Part shown: positions 16,317-25,346 of the stretch, in pieces
Layout of the letters: each line of letters opens with the position of its first letter
Numbering within the stretch: position 1 is the first letter of the stretch
NCBI GenBank assembly: GCA_014650475.1
Contig: BMVA01000004.1
Location: forward strand, 1-64,000
Reading direction: 5' to 3'
DNA: 64,000 nucleotides
Source of the DNA: Streptomyces albogriseolus
GTDB lineage: Bacteria > Actinomycetota > Actinomycetes > Streptomycetales > Streptomycetaceae
The notes under the pieces: generated by a model
What the model was told of the DNA's origin: nothing
Databases searched by the model: none
Seen by the model: only the letters and a program-made list of their open reading frames with translations
Position numbers and translations under genes: made by a program

Positions 16317-17418
16317 GGCGCAGATCATCCTGTCGCACAGCCGGGAGTCCGGGATCGTCGCCATCGCCTCGGGCGAGCAGTACCCGTGGGCGCACACCGC
16401 CCTCGTGGAGAGCGGATTCCGGCGGGACGACGAGGGCGTCTACCACCTGCCTGCGGACGGCACCGGGACCACCGTGGTCGACCTGGTCAAGTGCGCGAAA
16501 CGGCACCGCACCAGCGTGCATACGAGCAGCCGGCGCTTCATCGGCGACGTGGCCCGCGACCTCGCGCGCCACCTGCCCGGCCAGTGGCACGCCTCGGTCG
16601 AGATCTACTCACACCCCGCCTGGCAGGAAGACCTGGTGCCCTGGATCTGGGACAGCGGCGAACTCGGCCGTGCCCTCCAGAGCGAGCGGATTCCCTACGC
16701 CGCCACGCTCACCGACATGGTGCAAGGCACCATGCTGCTGTTCGTAGAGCGCCCCGGCCGTCAACTCGACTATCTGGTCGGCGCCTTCGCTCCGGAAGGA
16801 CTCGAAGAAGGCTACGGAGATCCCCACGCTCCGCGCAGTGTCGTCGTGCCCCCGTTCGCCGGCCGGGCGGCCCAGGCCGTCGCCGACCGGTACCTGCCCT
16901 CCTACGAGCAGGCCGTCCACGCACGCCGGACCGCAGCCATCGCCGCCGTGCTCGGGGGCATCCGCTCCGAGCACGACACCTGGCAGTCCATGGTCGCCTC
17001 CGGCCGCTACAGCGACGCCACCCCGCTGAGCGCCGCCGCCCTCGGCTCCGCGACCGACGAGTTCCTCGACCACGCCTGGCGCCGTTTCCTCACCGTCGTC
17101 GACCACGCCCCGACACTGATCGACCGGTGCCGTCCCGCCAGCAGCCCGTGGCCCGACGACGCCACGACGTTGTCCCGCCTGGCCGGCGCCGTGCGCGATG
17201 CCGAGACGCTGCTGGACGACGTCGTCCAGGGCAGCCCCCTCGCCCCGCAGGAACGGCGTGCCCGCACGTGGCCGGCCATCGAGACCTGGCTCACCGACGG
17301 CGAGATCTTCCTGCGCCAGGCCCGCGTGAGCACACCGCACCGCCGACCGGCCCTCCCCGTCGCCGCGCCGTCCCGCCCCCTTGCCACCGCGGCCCGCCCC
17401 GCCCAGCGAAGCCACTGA
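16309..17418 (+). CDS. modular accessory protein: alpha/beta + LPG-W + helical domains
   Basis: The largest of the modular paralogues (369 residues). It has an alpha/beta module (residues 4-75, with ESGIVAIASGEQYPWAHTAL), an LPG-W module (about 85-215, LPGQWHASVEIY ... VERPGRQLDYLVGAF) and a C-terminal helical module (220-350). ATG 16309 overlaps the glycosyltransferase end; GTG 16294 is an alternative. Function unknown; its domain order joins families that are separate genes elsewhere in the cluster. Confidence 0.7.
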   Translation: MAEAQIILSHSRESGIVAIASGEQYPWAHTALVESGFRRDDEGVYHLPADGTGTTVVDLVKCAKRHRTSVHTSSRRFIGDVARDLARHLPGQWHASVEIYSHPAWQEDLVPWIWDSGELGRALQSERIPYAATLTDMVQGTMLLFVERPGRQLDYLVGAFAPEGLEEGYGDPHAPRSVVVPPFAGRAAQAVADRYLPSYEQAVHARRTAAIAAVLGGIRSEHDTWQSMVASGRYSDATPLSAAALGSATDEFLDHAWRRFLTVVDHAPTLIDRCRPASSPWPDDATTLSRLAGAVRDAETLLDDVVQGSPLAPQERRARTWPAIETWLTDGEIFLRQARVSTPHRRPALPVAAPSRPLATAARPAQRSH

Positions 17419-17456
17419 CAGCTTCACCCCGACAGCGTGAGGAGAACCCCTCCCCC

Positions 17457-17915
17457 TTGCAACCCGGCACCCACTTCGTCTTCGGCGACCACGACACGCA
17501 CGGCTTCGTCGCCTCCTTCACCGCCTCCATGCCCGCGCACCTCGCCCACTGGTACCTAGAATGCGAGCAGTTCGAGCCCGTTCCCGGAGAACCCGGGCTG
17601 TACCGGCTCAGCGAGCCCGAGCGCGACGGCCCCCGCCGCACCCGCCAGGCCGTCCACGATCTGCGCCGCCAGGGCTACACCGTGCGGGCCGACATTCGCC
17701 TCGACCCGTCCCTCTCCCCCGGCCCACCACGCCCGGTCCGGCCGAACGGGCTCCAGGAGCGCCGCAGCCGTGCCGCCCAAGCCGCCGCCGGCCGAACGAC
17801 GCAGCGCTCCACACCGCCCACCACCTCCCCGCCAGCTGCCCGGCCGATCCCGCCGAAGCCCACCTACGCACCGACCGTCCACCTGACGGCCTCGGGCAGT
17901 GGACGGTCCCGATGA
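17457..17915 (+). CDS. single alpha/beta-module accessory protein
   Basis: A 152-residue protein. Residues 5-85 are one alpha/beta module (THFVFGDHDTHGFVASF ... GLYRLSEPE ... RRQGYTVRADIRLDP) and the rest is a basic Pro-rich tail. The start is TTG 17457, with AGGAG 12 bases upstream and no ATG or GTG nearby. Its stop overlaps the next ATG (ATGA). Confidence 0.6.
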   Translation: MQPGTHFVFGDHDTHGFVASFTASMPAHLAHWYLECEQFEPVPGEPGLYRLSEPERDGPRRTRQAVHDLRRQGYTVRADIRLDPSLSPGPPRPVRPNGLQERRSRAAQAAAGRTTQRSTPPTTSPPAARPIPPKPTYAPTVHLTASGSGRSR

Positions 17916-19102
17916 CGCCCGCGAGCAATCCGACCCCGGACGGCTCCGTCCCGGTGACACCGGAACTCACGGACGGTGCACGCAACTTCCGGCTGCGGAT
18001 GGCGGTCATCGACCGCGAGAGCGAGGTCGCGCTCGACATGACATGCGACCGCTACGGTCGCACCGTCCACGCAGACGCCGCGGCAGCCGCTCGCGCCCAC
18101 CGCAACAGGGCAGCGGTGGAGGCGTACACCACCCACCTCGCCCCGCACGCCGACACTCTGCTCGACGCCGCCCGCCGTGCGCTGGACGAGTTGCCACCCG
18201 CCCGGCACCTGGCCGGGTGGCGGGCCGTGTTGGACGGCCTGGCCGCCTCCGCCGCCGAGATCCGCCGGGCCCTCGACCGGCCGGCTGCCCCCGGCTCCCC
18301 GGCCGAACGCGCTCAGCACTCGGCCCTGTGGCCGCACCTCACCGCCTGGGCGGATCACAGCTTCATCGCCAGCGACCTCGCCGACCAGAACAAACACCAC
18401 CATCACAAGGCCCCGCTGACCGACGAGGAACAGCAGATGTGGACCGAGATGGCCCAGGCCGCGCAGAGGCGAGGCGAGCTGGAGCTGACCGAGTCGTGGT
18501 ACGCCGCCGACGGCCAGCCGATCACCCTCGCCCACCTCATCGAGAACGACGACTCGACGCTGGTCGCGCTGCGAGGCGACCCGGACGCGCCGGGCTGGCA
18601 GGTGATCGGGCACTACGCCCACGAATACGAGGCAGGAAAGGTACTACCTGCCCCGGTCCCGCCCGGCGTACTGCGCGCGGACGTCTCCCGGTTCAACCGC
18701 CCAGCACCGGTCCCGGAGCTGTCCCTGCAGGAACTCATCCGCGACGTCGTCGAAGGCCAGACCGCAGGAGACGCCTCCGAAGCTCTCCTCGGCGCCGTAC
18801 AGCGCGGCTACGACGCGGGCCCGATGGTCCGTCTCCAGGAACTCCTGGAAACGAGCAGCCAGTTCGCCAGCGCGCTGGAGACCGTGCAGGGCCGCCAGAT
18901 CGCCGCCCGCCTCTCGGCGCTGGGCCGGCAGATCGAGTTCCTCACCCGCGAAGTCGAGGAGGCGGCCGAGGACCTCGGCGCGACCGTCGCCGTCCTGCCC
19001 CCACACCGCACCCCCGTACTACGCGTCCGCCCGCGCCCCGCCGTGGACACCGCGCCACCCACGCCGCCGGCTCGCGCCAGCACGACCGCCCGCCACCGCT
19101 AA
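17912..19102 (+). CDS. hypothetical helical protein
   Basis: A 396-residue soluble protein. The first 170 residues are helical (GRTVHADAAAAARAHRN). A patch from 170 to 250 includes a His-rich stretch (KHHHHKAPLTDEEQQM), and the C-terminal 120 residues carry probable coiled coil. ATG 17912 is coupled to the previous stop. No family recognised. Confidence 0.65.
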   Translation: MTPASNPTPDGSVPVTPELTDGARNFRLRMAVIDRESEVALDMTCDRYGRTVHADAAAAARAHRNRAAVEAYTTHLAPHADTLLDAARRALDELPPARHLAGWRAVLDGLAASAAEIRRALDRPAAPGSPAERAQHSALWPHLTAWADHSFIASDLADQNKHHHHKAPLTDEEQQMWTEMAQAAQRRGELELTESWYAADGQPITLAHLIENDDSTLVALRGDPDAPGWQVIGHYAHEYEAGKVLPAPVPPGVLRADVSRFNRPAPVPELSLQELIRDVVEGQTAGDASEALLGAVQRGYDAGPMVRLQELLETSSQFASALETVQGRQIAARLSALGRQIEFLTREVEEAAEDLGATVAVLPPHRTPVLRVRPRPAVDTAPPTPPARASTTARHR

Positions 19103-19144
19103 GCGTCGGTGCGTTCCTGACCGTCGTGGTCGCCCTGCGCCCAC

Positions 19145-19387
19145 GTCATCACCGACGCTCTCACCCCTGCGGGCCGCACCAGCGAGGCGTACGCGTGGCT
19201 GATCCTCTCGATCGGCGCCGGGCAGTCCGCCGGCACTGCCCTCGCCGGACGCCTCGCCGAGCAGTCACTCGCCAGCGCCGCGCTCCCCGCCACCGGCGCG
19301 GCCCTCGCTCTCACCGTCCTTCTCGCCACGCGCCGATGTCTCGGCCCCACCAGACAGCCGCCGCGCGGCCGGCACAAGACGCCCTGA
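19145..19387 (+). pseudogene. 3' remnant of an MFS transporter gene
   Basis: This frame reads VITDALTPAGRTSEAYAWL then GAGQSAGTALAGRLAEQ, a hydrophobic stretch, and a basic tail ending at TGA 19385-19387. That is the last two membrane helices and tail of a major-facilitator transporter. No upstream transporter sequence or start is present. It is a relic unrelated to the conjugation genes around it. Confidence 0.75.
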
Positions 19388-19437
19388 TCAGGGCGCAACC
19401 CCACTACTTACCGACCCCTTTTGAGGAGATCCATTTA

Positions 19438-19934
19438 TGGCCGTCCGTACGCATTGGACCGTAGAGCACGCCTGCTCCCACCAAGTGGTTCATGACCTGT
19501 CCGGCCGTCCTGCCGACAAGCGGGCAGGATTCGCCCGCTGGCTCGCAGCCAAGGACTGCACCGACTGCTGGAAGGCGGCGCGCGACGCCGACACCGAGTC
19601 CAAGGAGGAGTGGCTCGCAGCCAAGCGCGCCGCTGAGCAGGAGGCTGCCGTCGCGTGGGCGAAGCAGTTCGACATGCCGCCGTTGGAAGGCCCGGCCAAG
19701 GCATTGGACTGGGGCGAGCGCTCCCGCCACCAGCTGATGACGGCCGCGCACACCGCGCTGGTCGTGGAAGGGGCCTGGGACGAGGCGGACTGGGCGGAGC
19801 TGGAGGAGAAGGCCCGCGCCATCACCCGCGCCGGATGGTGGATCGACCAGCGCGACACCGAAGGCACTGACCTGCTCGAACTCCTCGACGCCGCAGGCGA
19901 GAACGACCGCGGTACGGAGAACCCGTTCCGCTGA
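19438..19934 (+). CDS. conserved hypothetical protein with Cys pairs
   Basis: A 165-residue acidic helical protein. An N-terminal Cys/His set (EHACSHQ, residues 10-16, and CTDCW, about 41-45) could bind zinc, and the pattern WTVEHACSHQ ... LSGRPADKRAGFARWLA is one I associate with Streptomyces mobile-element proteins. ATG 19438 follows GAGGAG. A hairpin repeat lies immediately downstream. Possibly a small regulator; unproven. Confidence 0.7.
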
Positions 19935-19943
19935 CGGCGGGGG

Positions 19944-20000
19944 AACATAGCCGGGAAACGCCGGTTAGCCAAACCGGCGTTCCTCCGGACCATTGTTCCT
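19944..20000. repeat. hairpin repeat, copy 1
   Basis: Contains AACATAG, then a hairpin whose core is CGCCGGTTAGCCAAACCGGCG, then CCATTG. The same core recurs at about 38.1 and 42.4 kb. It sits between 19934 and the ATG at 20034 and ends about 30 bases before a GGAAGGAA ribosome site. It is therefore either a terminator for the upstream gene or a 5'-UTR control hairpin of the downstream operon. Confidence 0.7.
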
Positions 20001-20033
20001 CCCACCCCGCACCCGATCGCGTGGAAGGAACCC

Positions 20034-20459
20034 ATGTCCCAGCCCCAGCCCACTTCGGCCTTCGCGCCCACGCCCGACCCGCTCACCCCCACCCGGGACA
20101 TCACGCACCAGCACTTCCAGGCCGGCGACACCGTCGTCGTCCTGAAAGGAGTGGCCGGCGGGGAACTGTGGGGCGACGCGATGCGCGTCGTCGCCCCGTC
20201 CTGGCACACGCCGACCGACGAGGACGGGTGGCGGCTGCGTGATGCGACCGGCGGCGCCCAGTCCTACGTCACCGGCCACCCCCGCTACCTCGTGCACCTC
20301 TCGCGCCGCTGCCCGGACTGCCTGATCCACCTGCGGGCCATGGAAGACGCGCTCCTGCCGCGGTACGCGGGCCGTGACGAGCTGATCGACTGCGGCTGGT
20401 ACACCACCACCGCCCTCAACCAGTTGGTGCACATCGCCGACGTCCGGGGCGGCCGGTGA
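20034..20459 (+). CDS. hypothetical protein with CxxC motif
   Basis: A 141-residue protein with a beta-rich centre (FQAGDTVVVLKGVAGGELWG) resembling a small SH3/KOW-like barrel, followed by RRCPDCLIHLRAME. ATG 20034 follows GGAAGGAA. Its end overlaps the next gene by four bases. First gene after hairpin copy 1. Confidence 0.6.
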   Translation: MSQPQPTSAFAPTPDPLTPTRDITHQHFQAGDTVVVLKGVAGGELWGDAMRVVAPSWHTPTDEDGWRLRDATGGAQSYVTGHPRYLVHLSRRCPDCLIHLRAMEDALLPRYAGRDELIDCGWYTTTALNQLVHIADVRGGR

Positions 20460-21301
20460 TTCCCCGCCTGCACGAGCGGACCCACACGCCGCACGGCCCG
20501 CTCGCCGAGGCGCTGGGGCGGCCAGTTTCGCCGAATGAGGGCCTGACGGAGTACACGGTCGTCGCCCACTGGCCGGGCCTGGATTACTTCACACTGGACG
20601 ACGAGCAGAAGACCTGGACCACCGTCCAGTGGGCCGAGCACCTTGAAGACCCGTACCTGGAGCACCCGTTCGCAGCCAGCCCGGACGACGACCGGCGGGC
20701 GATCCTCCACCTCGACCTCCGGCTTCACCCGGACGACCGGGAGCTGACCGGCCCCGAGTGGGCCGAAACAGCCCACCGGCTCGCCCGGGCCGCCGGCATC
20801 GAGATTCCGGGCAAGGAGCACGGCTGCCGGTGGATCGCCGTTCAGGCCCAGCCCGGACGCCTCGACCTGATCGCCAACCTGATCCACCTCGACGGCGCGT
20901 GGCACGCCCCGCCCACGGACATCCTGCGGCGCCTGTCGGACGAGGCACGCCGCATCGAGCAGGACCTCCACCTGATCCCCGTTCGCACCGGCCCCACGGC
21001 GCGGCCAGCCATCCGCACGGCACCCACGGCATCGGCCCAGCTCGCGCGCGTCCTCACGCAGCTCGCCGACGAGCAGGCCGGTCCGCTGGCCACGGTCCGC
21101 GGACTCGTCGAGCACACCGCGCACCGGATCGCCCGACAGCCCGGCGCCGCCGGCACCGACGCGGCGCACCGTCTGGAGCTGATCGCCCGCCGCCTCCACG
21201 CCATCCAGCAGGACCTGGACAGTACCGCCGCGCAGCTGGTCCAGCCCCGGGTCGCCGCCGTACCGCCCGCCGCTCGGCGCACCGGCCACCGATCGCCGTA
21301 G
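20456..21301 (+). CDS. relaxase-like mobilisation protein lacking the HUH motif
   Basis: Residues 45-150 resemble the nickase domain of actinobacterial MOB relaxases: LRLHPDDRELTGPEWAETA followed by GCRWIAVQAQPGRLDLIANL. In active relatives the last segment carries the metal-binding H-h-H triad (typically DDHIHIVA); here it reads GRLDLIAN, with no histidines. Residues 180-281 are helical. So it either lost nicking activity or uses a different site. It starts at 20456 (overlapping the previous stop). The relaxase link is a recollection-based call of moderate strength. Confidence 0.45.
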   Translation: MIPRLHERTHTPHGPLAEALGRPVSPNEGLTEYTVVAHWPGLDYFTLDDEQKTWTTVQWAEHLEDPYLEHPFAASPDDDRRAILHLDLRLHPDDRELTGPEWAETAHRLARAAGIEIPGKEHGCRWIAVQAQPGRLDLIANLIHLDGAWHAPPTDILRRLSDEARRIEQDLHLIPVRTGPTARPAIRTAPTASAQLARVLTQLADEQAGPLATVRGLVEHTAHRIARQPGAAGTDAAHRLELIARRLHAIQQDLDSTAAQLVQPRVAAVPPAARRTGHRSP

Positions 21302-21314
21302 GAGAAACGTCTCT

Positions 21315-22010
21315 TTGCCCCTTGCCGACCGCTTCCTGGACATCCGCCGTGACCCGCACTCCGACGAACTCATCGCCCGCGGCGGGGACTCCGAGGCGCA
21401 CAGCGTCCTACAGCGCGCGGGTTTCATCGCCGTGGTCCGCGTCCACGAGACCTACCACCGCGCCCCCACCGGCCTCACCAAGGACGACGAGTCCGATCTC
21501 GCCATCGACGCCGTCGCCCGCCTCCGGGCCGCCGGATACCACGTCGACTGCGACACAGACTTCGACACCGACTACCGCCCCGCCAGTTACCTGCCGCTGG
21601 GCTCCTCCGTCGCCCACCTCGCCGAGCGCATTCGCCAGGCCACCACCACGGAAGAGGCGGCCGACGCCCTGACCGAGTTGACGGCCGCCCACGACGGCGT
21701 CCTCGCCGCTCTGGGCGATGTCCTCACCGCCACCGCCGACTTCCACGACGGGCTCGGCCAAGCGGCCGACCCCTACATCGCCCGGCGGCTGCGCTACCTC
21801 GCCGACGAGCACCTCCACATCATGCGCACCGACCTCGCCGACACCCGCAACACCCTCGCCGACCGGCACGCCCCGCACCCCGGCCGCAGCACCTGCACCG
21901 GGGAGGTCCCCGCCACCGAACGCGAACGCTCCGCCGTGTGCGCCTGCCCGCCCCCACCGCGCACGCTCCCGGCCCCGCCGCCACCGGTAGCCGCCGGACT
22001 GCGCCGCTGA
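21315..22010 (+). CDS. accessory protein: alpha/beta module + helical module
   Basis: A 231-residue protein. Residues 5-90 are an alpha/beta module (DPHSDELIARGGDSEAHSVL ... RAAGYHVDCDTDFDTD). Residues 95-185 form the helical module (EEAADALTELTAAHDGVLAAL) and a Cys/Pro-rich tail follows. TTG 21315 comes 10 bases after AGGAG. Function unknown. Confidence 0.65.
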   Translation: MPLADRFLDIRRDPHSDELIARGGDSEAHSVLQRAGFIAVVRVHETYHRAPTGLTKDDESDLAIDAVARLRAAGYHVDCDTDFDTDYRPASYLPLGSSVAHLAERIRQATTTEEAADALTELTAAHDGVLAALGDVLTATADFHDGLGQAADPYIARRLRYLADEHLHIMRTDLADTRNTLADRHAPHPGRSTCTGEVPATERERSAVCACPPPPRTLPAPPPPVAAGLRR

Positions 22011-22033
22011 CCCCCACCTCGCCCAAGGACACC

Positions 22034-22792
22034 ATGAACGACCACGACACCTCCGAGCGCCTCGCCTCATACGCCGACGTCCTCGCCGGCGAACTCCCCG
22101 ACACCTGGACCAGCACTCACCTCCCGCCGGAGGCCAAAGACGACCTCGCCGAACTGGCCGACCGCATCTGGGACCTGGACCTGGTCGCCGCCTCCCTCGC
22201 CGAGCACCCGCTTCGGCAGGCAGCCGTCCTCAGCCGCCCCGACGGCGCCCAGCTCGTCCTTCTGGACCGGCACGACGAACGCGACGGCTTCCTCATCGCC
22301 GCCGTCGCCCCCCGCGCCCTGCCCGACGAGGCGTACCGGGCCGTCCCCGAGCCCAACGGCATCGCCCTGGCGGACGACCCGTTCCTGAGCGCCGAGCAGA
22401 TAGCCAGCGACCTGCTCGCCCGCTACGACAGCGCGCTCGCCCAGGTCCGGCACAACGCCCTGGGCGGCATCCAGCCCTCCCAGCCGGACCGGGTCGTCCT
22501 GACCTGGCAGCCGGACGGCAGCGTCGCCACCGCCCCCATCGACGACCGGGCCAGCACGATCCTCGTCGCCAACGGCTTCGTCCAGGACCCGCAGAGCGGC
22601 ATCTACCGCCTGGACGGCGACGACACCCAGGCTCAGGCCCGCGCCCTGCGCGAGATCGGCCCGCAGCTGGACGCGCTCGGCATCGGCACCGCCCTCCAGC
22701 ACCCCGCAGGCCGGATCGCGCCCACCTCCGCCCCGGCTTCCACACCGCCGGTTCCCGCCGGCCCCCGTAGGCCGGCCACCCGGACTCGATGA
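22034..22792 (+). CDS. modular accessory protein: LPG-W-like + alpha/beta
   Basis: A 252-residue paralogue of the protein at 12410. The N-terminal module runs from residue 12 to 140 (ELPDTWTSTHLP ... QLVLLDRHDERDGFLIAAV ... ASDLLARYDSA). The C-terminal alpha/beta module runs from 155 to 230 (LTWQPDGSVATAP ... GIYRLDGDD ... ALGIGTALQ). ATG 22034 follows AAGGA and its stop overlaps the next start. Function unknown. Confidence 0.7.
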   Translation: MNDHDTSERLASYADVLAGELPDTWTSTHLPPEAKDDLAELADRIWDLDLVAASLAEHPLRQAAVLSRPDGAQLVLLDRHDERDGFLIAAVAPRALPDEAYRAVPEPNGIALADDPFLSAEQIASDLLARYDSALAQVRHNALGGIQPSQPDRVVLTWQPDGSVATAPIDDRASTILVANGFVQDPQSGIYRLDGDDTQAQARALREIGPQLDALGIGTALQHPAGRIAPTSAPASTPPVPAGPRRPATRTR

Positions 22793-23436
22793 CGTTCAAG
22801 GAGCCCGACTTCTGGGTGCTGGAGTACGTCACCATCACCAAGGACCCCCGCACCGGCCTGGTCGTCGCCATCGGCGGCACCGAGAAGGCGGCGGACATCC
22901 TCCAGCGAACCGGCGGGTTCCTCTCCGCTCCTGGACCGCGCGGGGACTACCACCGGCTCCCCCACGGCCTGCCCGTCGAGCAGCAGCGCCTCAAGGCGAC
23001 CACCGCCTCGCACGCCCTGTTCGCCGCCGGTCACAGCGTCCACCTCGACCCCGCTCTGAACGCGCTGGCCACGCCGGACAGCGAACATGACGCGGCCCTT
23101 CGCTACCTCGCCCATCTCGCCGAGCGAGTCGCTGCCGCCGAGACCAGCGAAGAGATCGCCGAGGTCCTGACCGAGATCGCCGCCCCCGTCCACGGGCTGC
23201 TGCCACTCACCAGGGAAGTGGTCGTCCGCGCCTGGATCGCCGCCAGTGACCTCCAGGGGGCTGCACCCGGCGAGGAACCCGAACCCCTCGCACGGCTCGG
23301 GGACACCGCCAGCTCCATGAGCCAGGCCGCGCACGTGATCCTCCGCGCCCGCAACCACGCCGCCCGCGTTCCGCACCCGGCGGCCCTCACACCGCCGCCG
23401 AGCACCGCCCAGCCCTGGCCATCCTGCCGCCGTTGA
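22789..23436 (+). CDS. accessory protein: alpha/beta module + helical module
   Basis: A 215-residue protein with the same plan as that at 21315. The alpha/beta module spans residues 8-90 (TITKDPRTGLVVAIGGTEKA ... YHRLPHG ... FAAGHSVHLDP). The helical module spans 95-195 (EEIAEVLTEIAAPVHGLLPL). Coupled to the previous gene through ATGA. Confidence 0.65.
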   Translation: MTFKEPDFWVLEYVTITKDPRTGLVVAIGGTEKAADILQRTGGFLSAPGPRGDYHRLPHGLPVEQQRLKATTASHALFAAGHSVHLDPALNALATPDSEHDAALRYLAHLAERVAAAETSEEIAEVLTEIAAPVHGLLPLTREVVVRAWIAASDLQGAAPGEEPEPLARLGDTASSMSQAAHVILRARNHAARVPHPAALTPPPSTAQPWPSCRR

Positions 23437-23452
23437 ACCCGGAGAGAATCAC

Positions 23453-23860
23453 ATGGCCAACCTGGCTGACGAGTACGGCACGGACGTCGAGATCTACATC
23501 AAGGCCCTGACGACCACCATCCACGCCGACACCCCCTCCGGCGCCCCCGCCAAGCTCCACGACCTGCTGGAACAGCTCGGCCTGGAACGCCACGAATACC
23601 CCATGGGCGCGCCGCTCTACATCTGGCACACCGTGCCCGAACACCTCGGTGCCGACGAACAGAAGCGCCTGGCGACCCGTGCCATCCCCGCCCTGCTCCT
23701 GGCCGGGTACGAGGTCAACTGCACGCCCGACGTCTTCGACGAAGCCGCCTACCGACAGGCCGTGCATGAGGCCCGCACCCGCGCAGCTCGCCTCGCCGTG
23801 CAGAGCCCGGCACCGACCCCCTGCCCTTCGGGCCCCGCACCGGCCCGACGCACTCCGTAG
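23453..23860 (+). CDS. single alpha/beta-module accessory protein
   Basis: A 135-residue protein comprising one alpha/beta module (KLHDLLEQLGLERHEYPMG ... LLAGYEVNCTPDVFD) and a short Pro-rich tail. ATG 23453 follows GGAGAG. Part of the same run of small modular genes. Confidence 0.65.
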   Translation: MANLADEYGTDVEIYIKALTTTIHADTPSGAPAKLHDLLEQLGLERHEYPMGAPLYIWHTVPEHLGADEQKRLATRAIPALLLAGYEVNCTPDVFDEAAYRQAVHEARTRAARLAVQSPAPTPCPSGPAPARRTP

Positions 23861-23927
23861 GACGCCCGGGTGGCCCCGGCACCACGCCGGGGCCACGCCC
23901 CGCCCCGCTCGATTCCCGGAGGAACCA

Positions 23928-24113
23928 GTAACACCCCGTACACCCCCACCGATCAGCCACCGGCTCAAGCCCCGACTCGCAACAGCCCTGTTCCGCCGCT
24001 ACCTGCGCGCCTGCATCCCGACCGGCCCAGACCGCGCCTCCCCGCTGGCCGGCGCCCGCCCGGAGGCCGTCCTCGCCGAGACGCAGCGCGTCGGCCACCG
24101 CCACCACCACTGA
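23928..24113 (+). CDS. possible 61-residue basic protein
   Basis: A short basic protein ending in RVGHRHHH. A very good ribosome site (GGAGG) lies five bases before GTA 23928, but no ATG, GTG, TTG or CTG follows it in this frame; ATC 23952 is the next near-cognate codon. Either it uses a non-standard start or it lost its start codon. Length and position fit the surrounding series of small genes. Confidence 0.3.
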   Translation, partial: VTPRTPPPISHRLKPRLATALFRRYLRACIPTGPDRASPLAGARPEAVLAETQRVGHRHHH

Positions 24114-24135
24114 CCGTCCACCGACCCGGAGGAGC

Positions 24136-24519
24136 ATGACCCACCCCGCCCCCTACCCGGTGAGACTGGCCGACGAGATCACCCGCCAGCTCGGCCAACT
24201 CGCCGACCACCTCGCTCAGCTCCCCCCGCCCCAGGCCGCGCAGGTCATCGCCCGCGTCCTCGACCCGGAGGCCGGAGTCCTCGGCGGCATCACCCACCTC
24301 GTCGCCACCGGCAGCGTGTTCGCCAAGGACCAGGCCGAACGAGGCGCCCTCCCCGCAGAGGTGTGGCTCGCTCTGGGCCGCGCCTCGAACGAATTGCACG
24401 ACATCACCCTCGACCTGGACGAACACAAGGACACCCTGCAGCACGTCGGCACCCAGCCCGCCACCACCGCGGCGAAGCCCCCGGCACCGGCACCGCTCGT
24501 CGTCCGGCGGCACCGATGA
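24136..24519 (+). CDS. stand-alone helical-module protein
   Basis: A 127-residue helical protein built on the motif VIARVLDPEAGVLGGITHLV, shared with the C-terminal part of the protein at 10475. ATG 24136 follows GGAGGAG; its stop overlaps the next ATG. Probably a small partner of the DUF317 protein that follows. Confidence 0.65.
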   Translation: MTHPAPYPVRLADEITRQLGQLADHLAQLPPPQAAQVIARVLDPEAGVLGGITHLVATGSVFAKDQAERGALPAEVWLALGRASNELHDITLDLDEHKDTLQHVGTQPATTAAKPPAPAPLVVRRHR

Positions 24520-25319
24520 AGAAGAAGCAATGGCAGGGCTGGGGGCCAGGCGAGCAGGCCGAGCAGCACTACCTCGTCCAGCCTCGCGCGCTCGCCGGCG
24601 GCGGCGACGTCCGGCACATCTCGGAGTTCCTGCGCGCCTCGGGATGGCGGGACAAGTCCAAGACGAATGGCCCTCTGCTCACGGAGAGCCCGGATCGCAC
24701 CGTCCGTGTCGCCTACGACCCCTACGTCCTTCCCGGTGGGTGGACCATCCACGGCCAAGCGGACGGCCCCAACGGCGAGTGGACGGCGCACCTGGGCCCG
24801 CAGACCCCGGTGGAGATCGTCGCCGGCCTGACCGACGCCCTCACCCGCCCCCGCTCCGCCCACGCCCCCAACGTCTGGACACCGTTGGAGGAGCAGAACT
24901 GGCACACGCGGCTCGAGGGCGAGCACTACACCGCGACCAGCCCGGACGGCACCGCGTGGATGCAGTACCACCACAACTCGGACGGCTCGGCGATGTGGTG
25001 GACCGGAGCGAAGGACAAGCAGGGAAACGGCTGGACGGCCAACTTCACGCCCAACACCCCGATGCACCTGGTGCAAGCCTTCTCGGCCGAACTCGCCAAC
25101 CCGGATCCCGTGATGCGCCCGCGCGGGCGCGTCCCGCACAGCGCACAGATCCGCACCTGGTCGGTCTCCGTCACGCCCTCCCAGCTCAGCGCGTGGCAAC
25201 AGGCCCGGATCACGGCCGCCCGCGCCGCCACCTGGGCCCGCAACAGCGCCCGAAGCACACGGCCACGCACCACCGCCCGTCCCTATACCCACGCCGGCGG
25301 CGCCCGGACCCGCCGCTGA
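24516..25319 (+). CDS. DUF317-domain protein
   Basis: A 267-residue protein with two DUF317-type units. The first (about residues 10-120) has YLVQPRALAGGGD, then SGW and WTAHLGPQTPVEIVAGLTDAL; the second (about 125-205) has WTANFTPNTPMHLVQAFSAEL. DUF317 proteins are nearly restricted to Streptomyces and relatives and cluster with conjugation genes; their function is not known. ATG 24516 is coupled to the previous stop. Confidence 0.82.
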   Translation: MKKKQWQGWGPGEQAEQHYLVQPRALAGGGDVRHISEFLRASGWRDKSKTNGPLLTESPDRTVRVAYDPYVLPGGWTIHGQADGPNGEWTAHLGPQTPVEIVAGLTDALTRPRSAHAPNVWTPLEEQNWHTRLEGEHYTATSPDGTAWMQYHHNSDGSAMWWTGAKDKQGNGWTANFTPNTPMHLVQAFSAELANPDPVMRPRGRVPHSAQIRTWSVSVTPSQLSAWQQARITAARAATWARNSARSTRPRTTARPYTHAGGARTRR

Positions 25320-25346
25320 TCCGACGCCCCCGTCCCAAGGAGCCCG

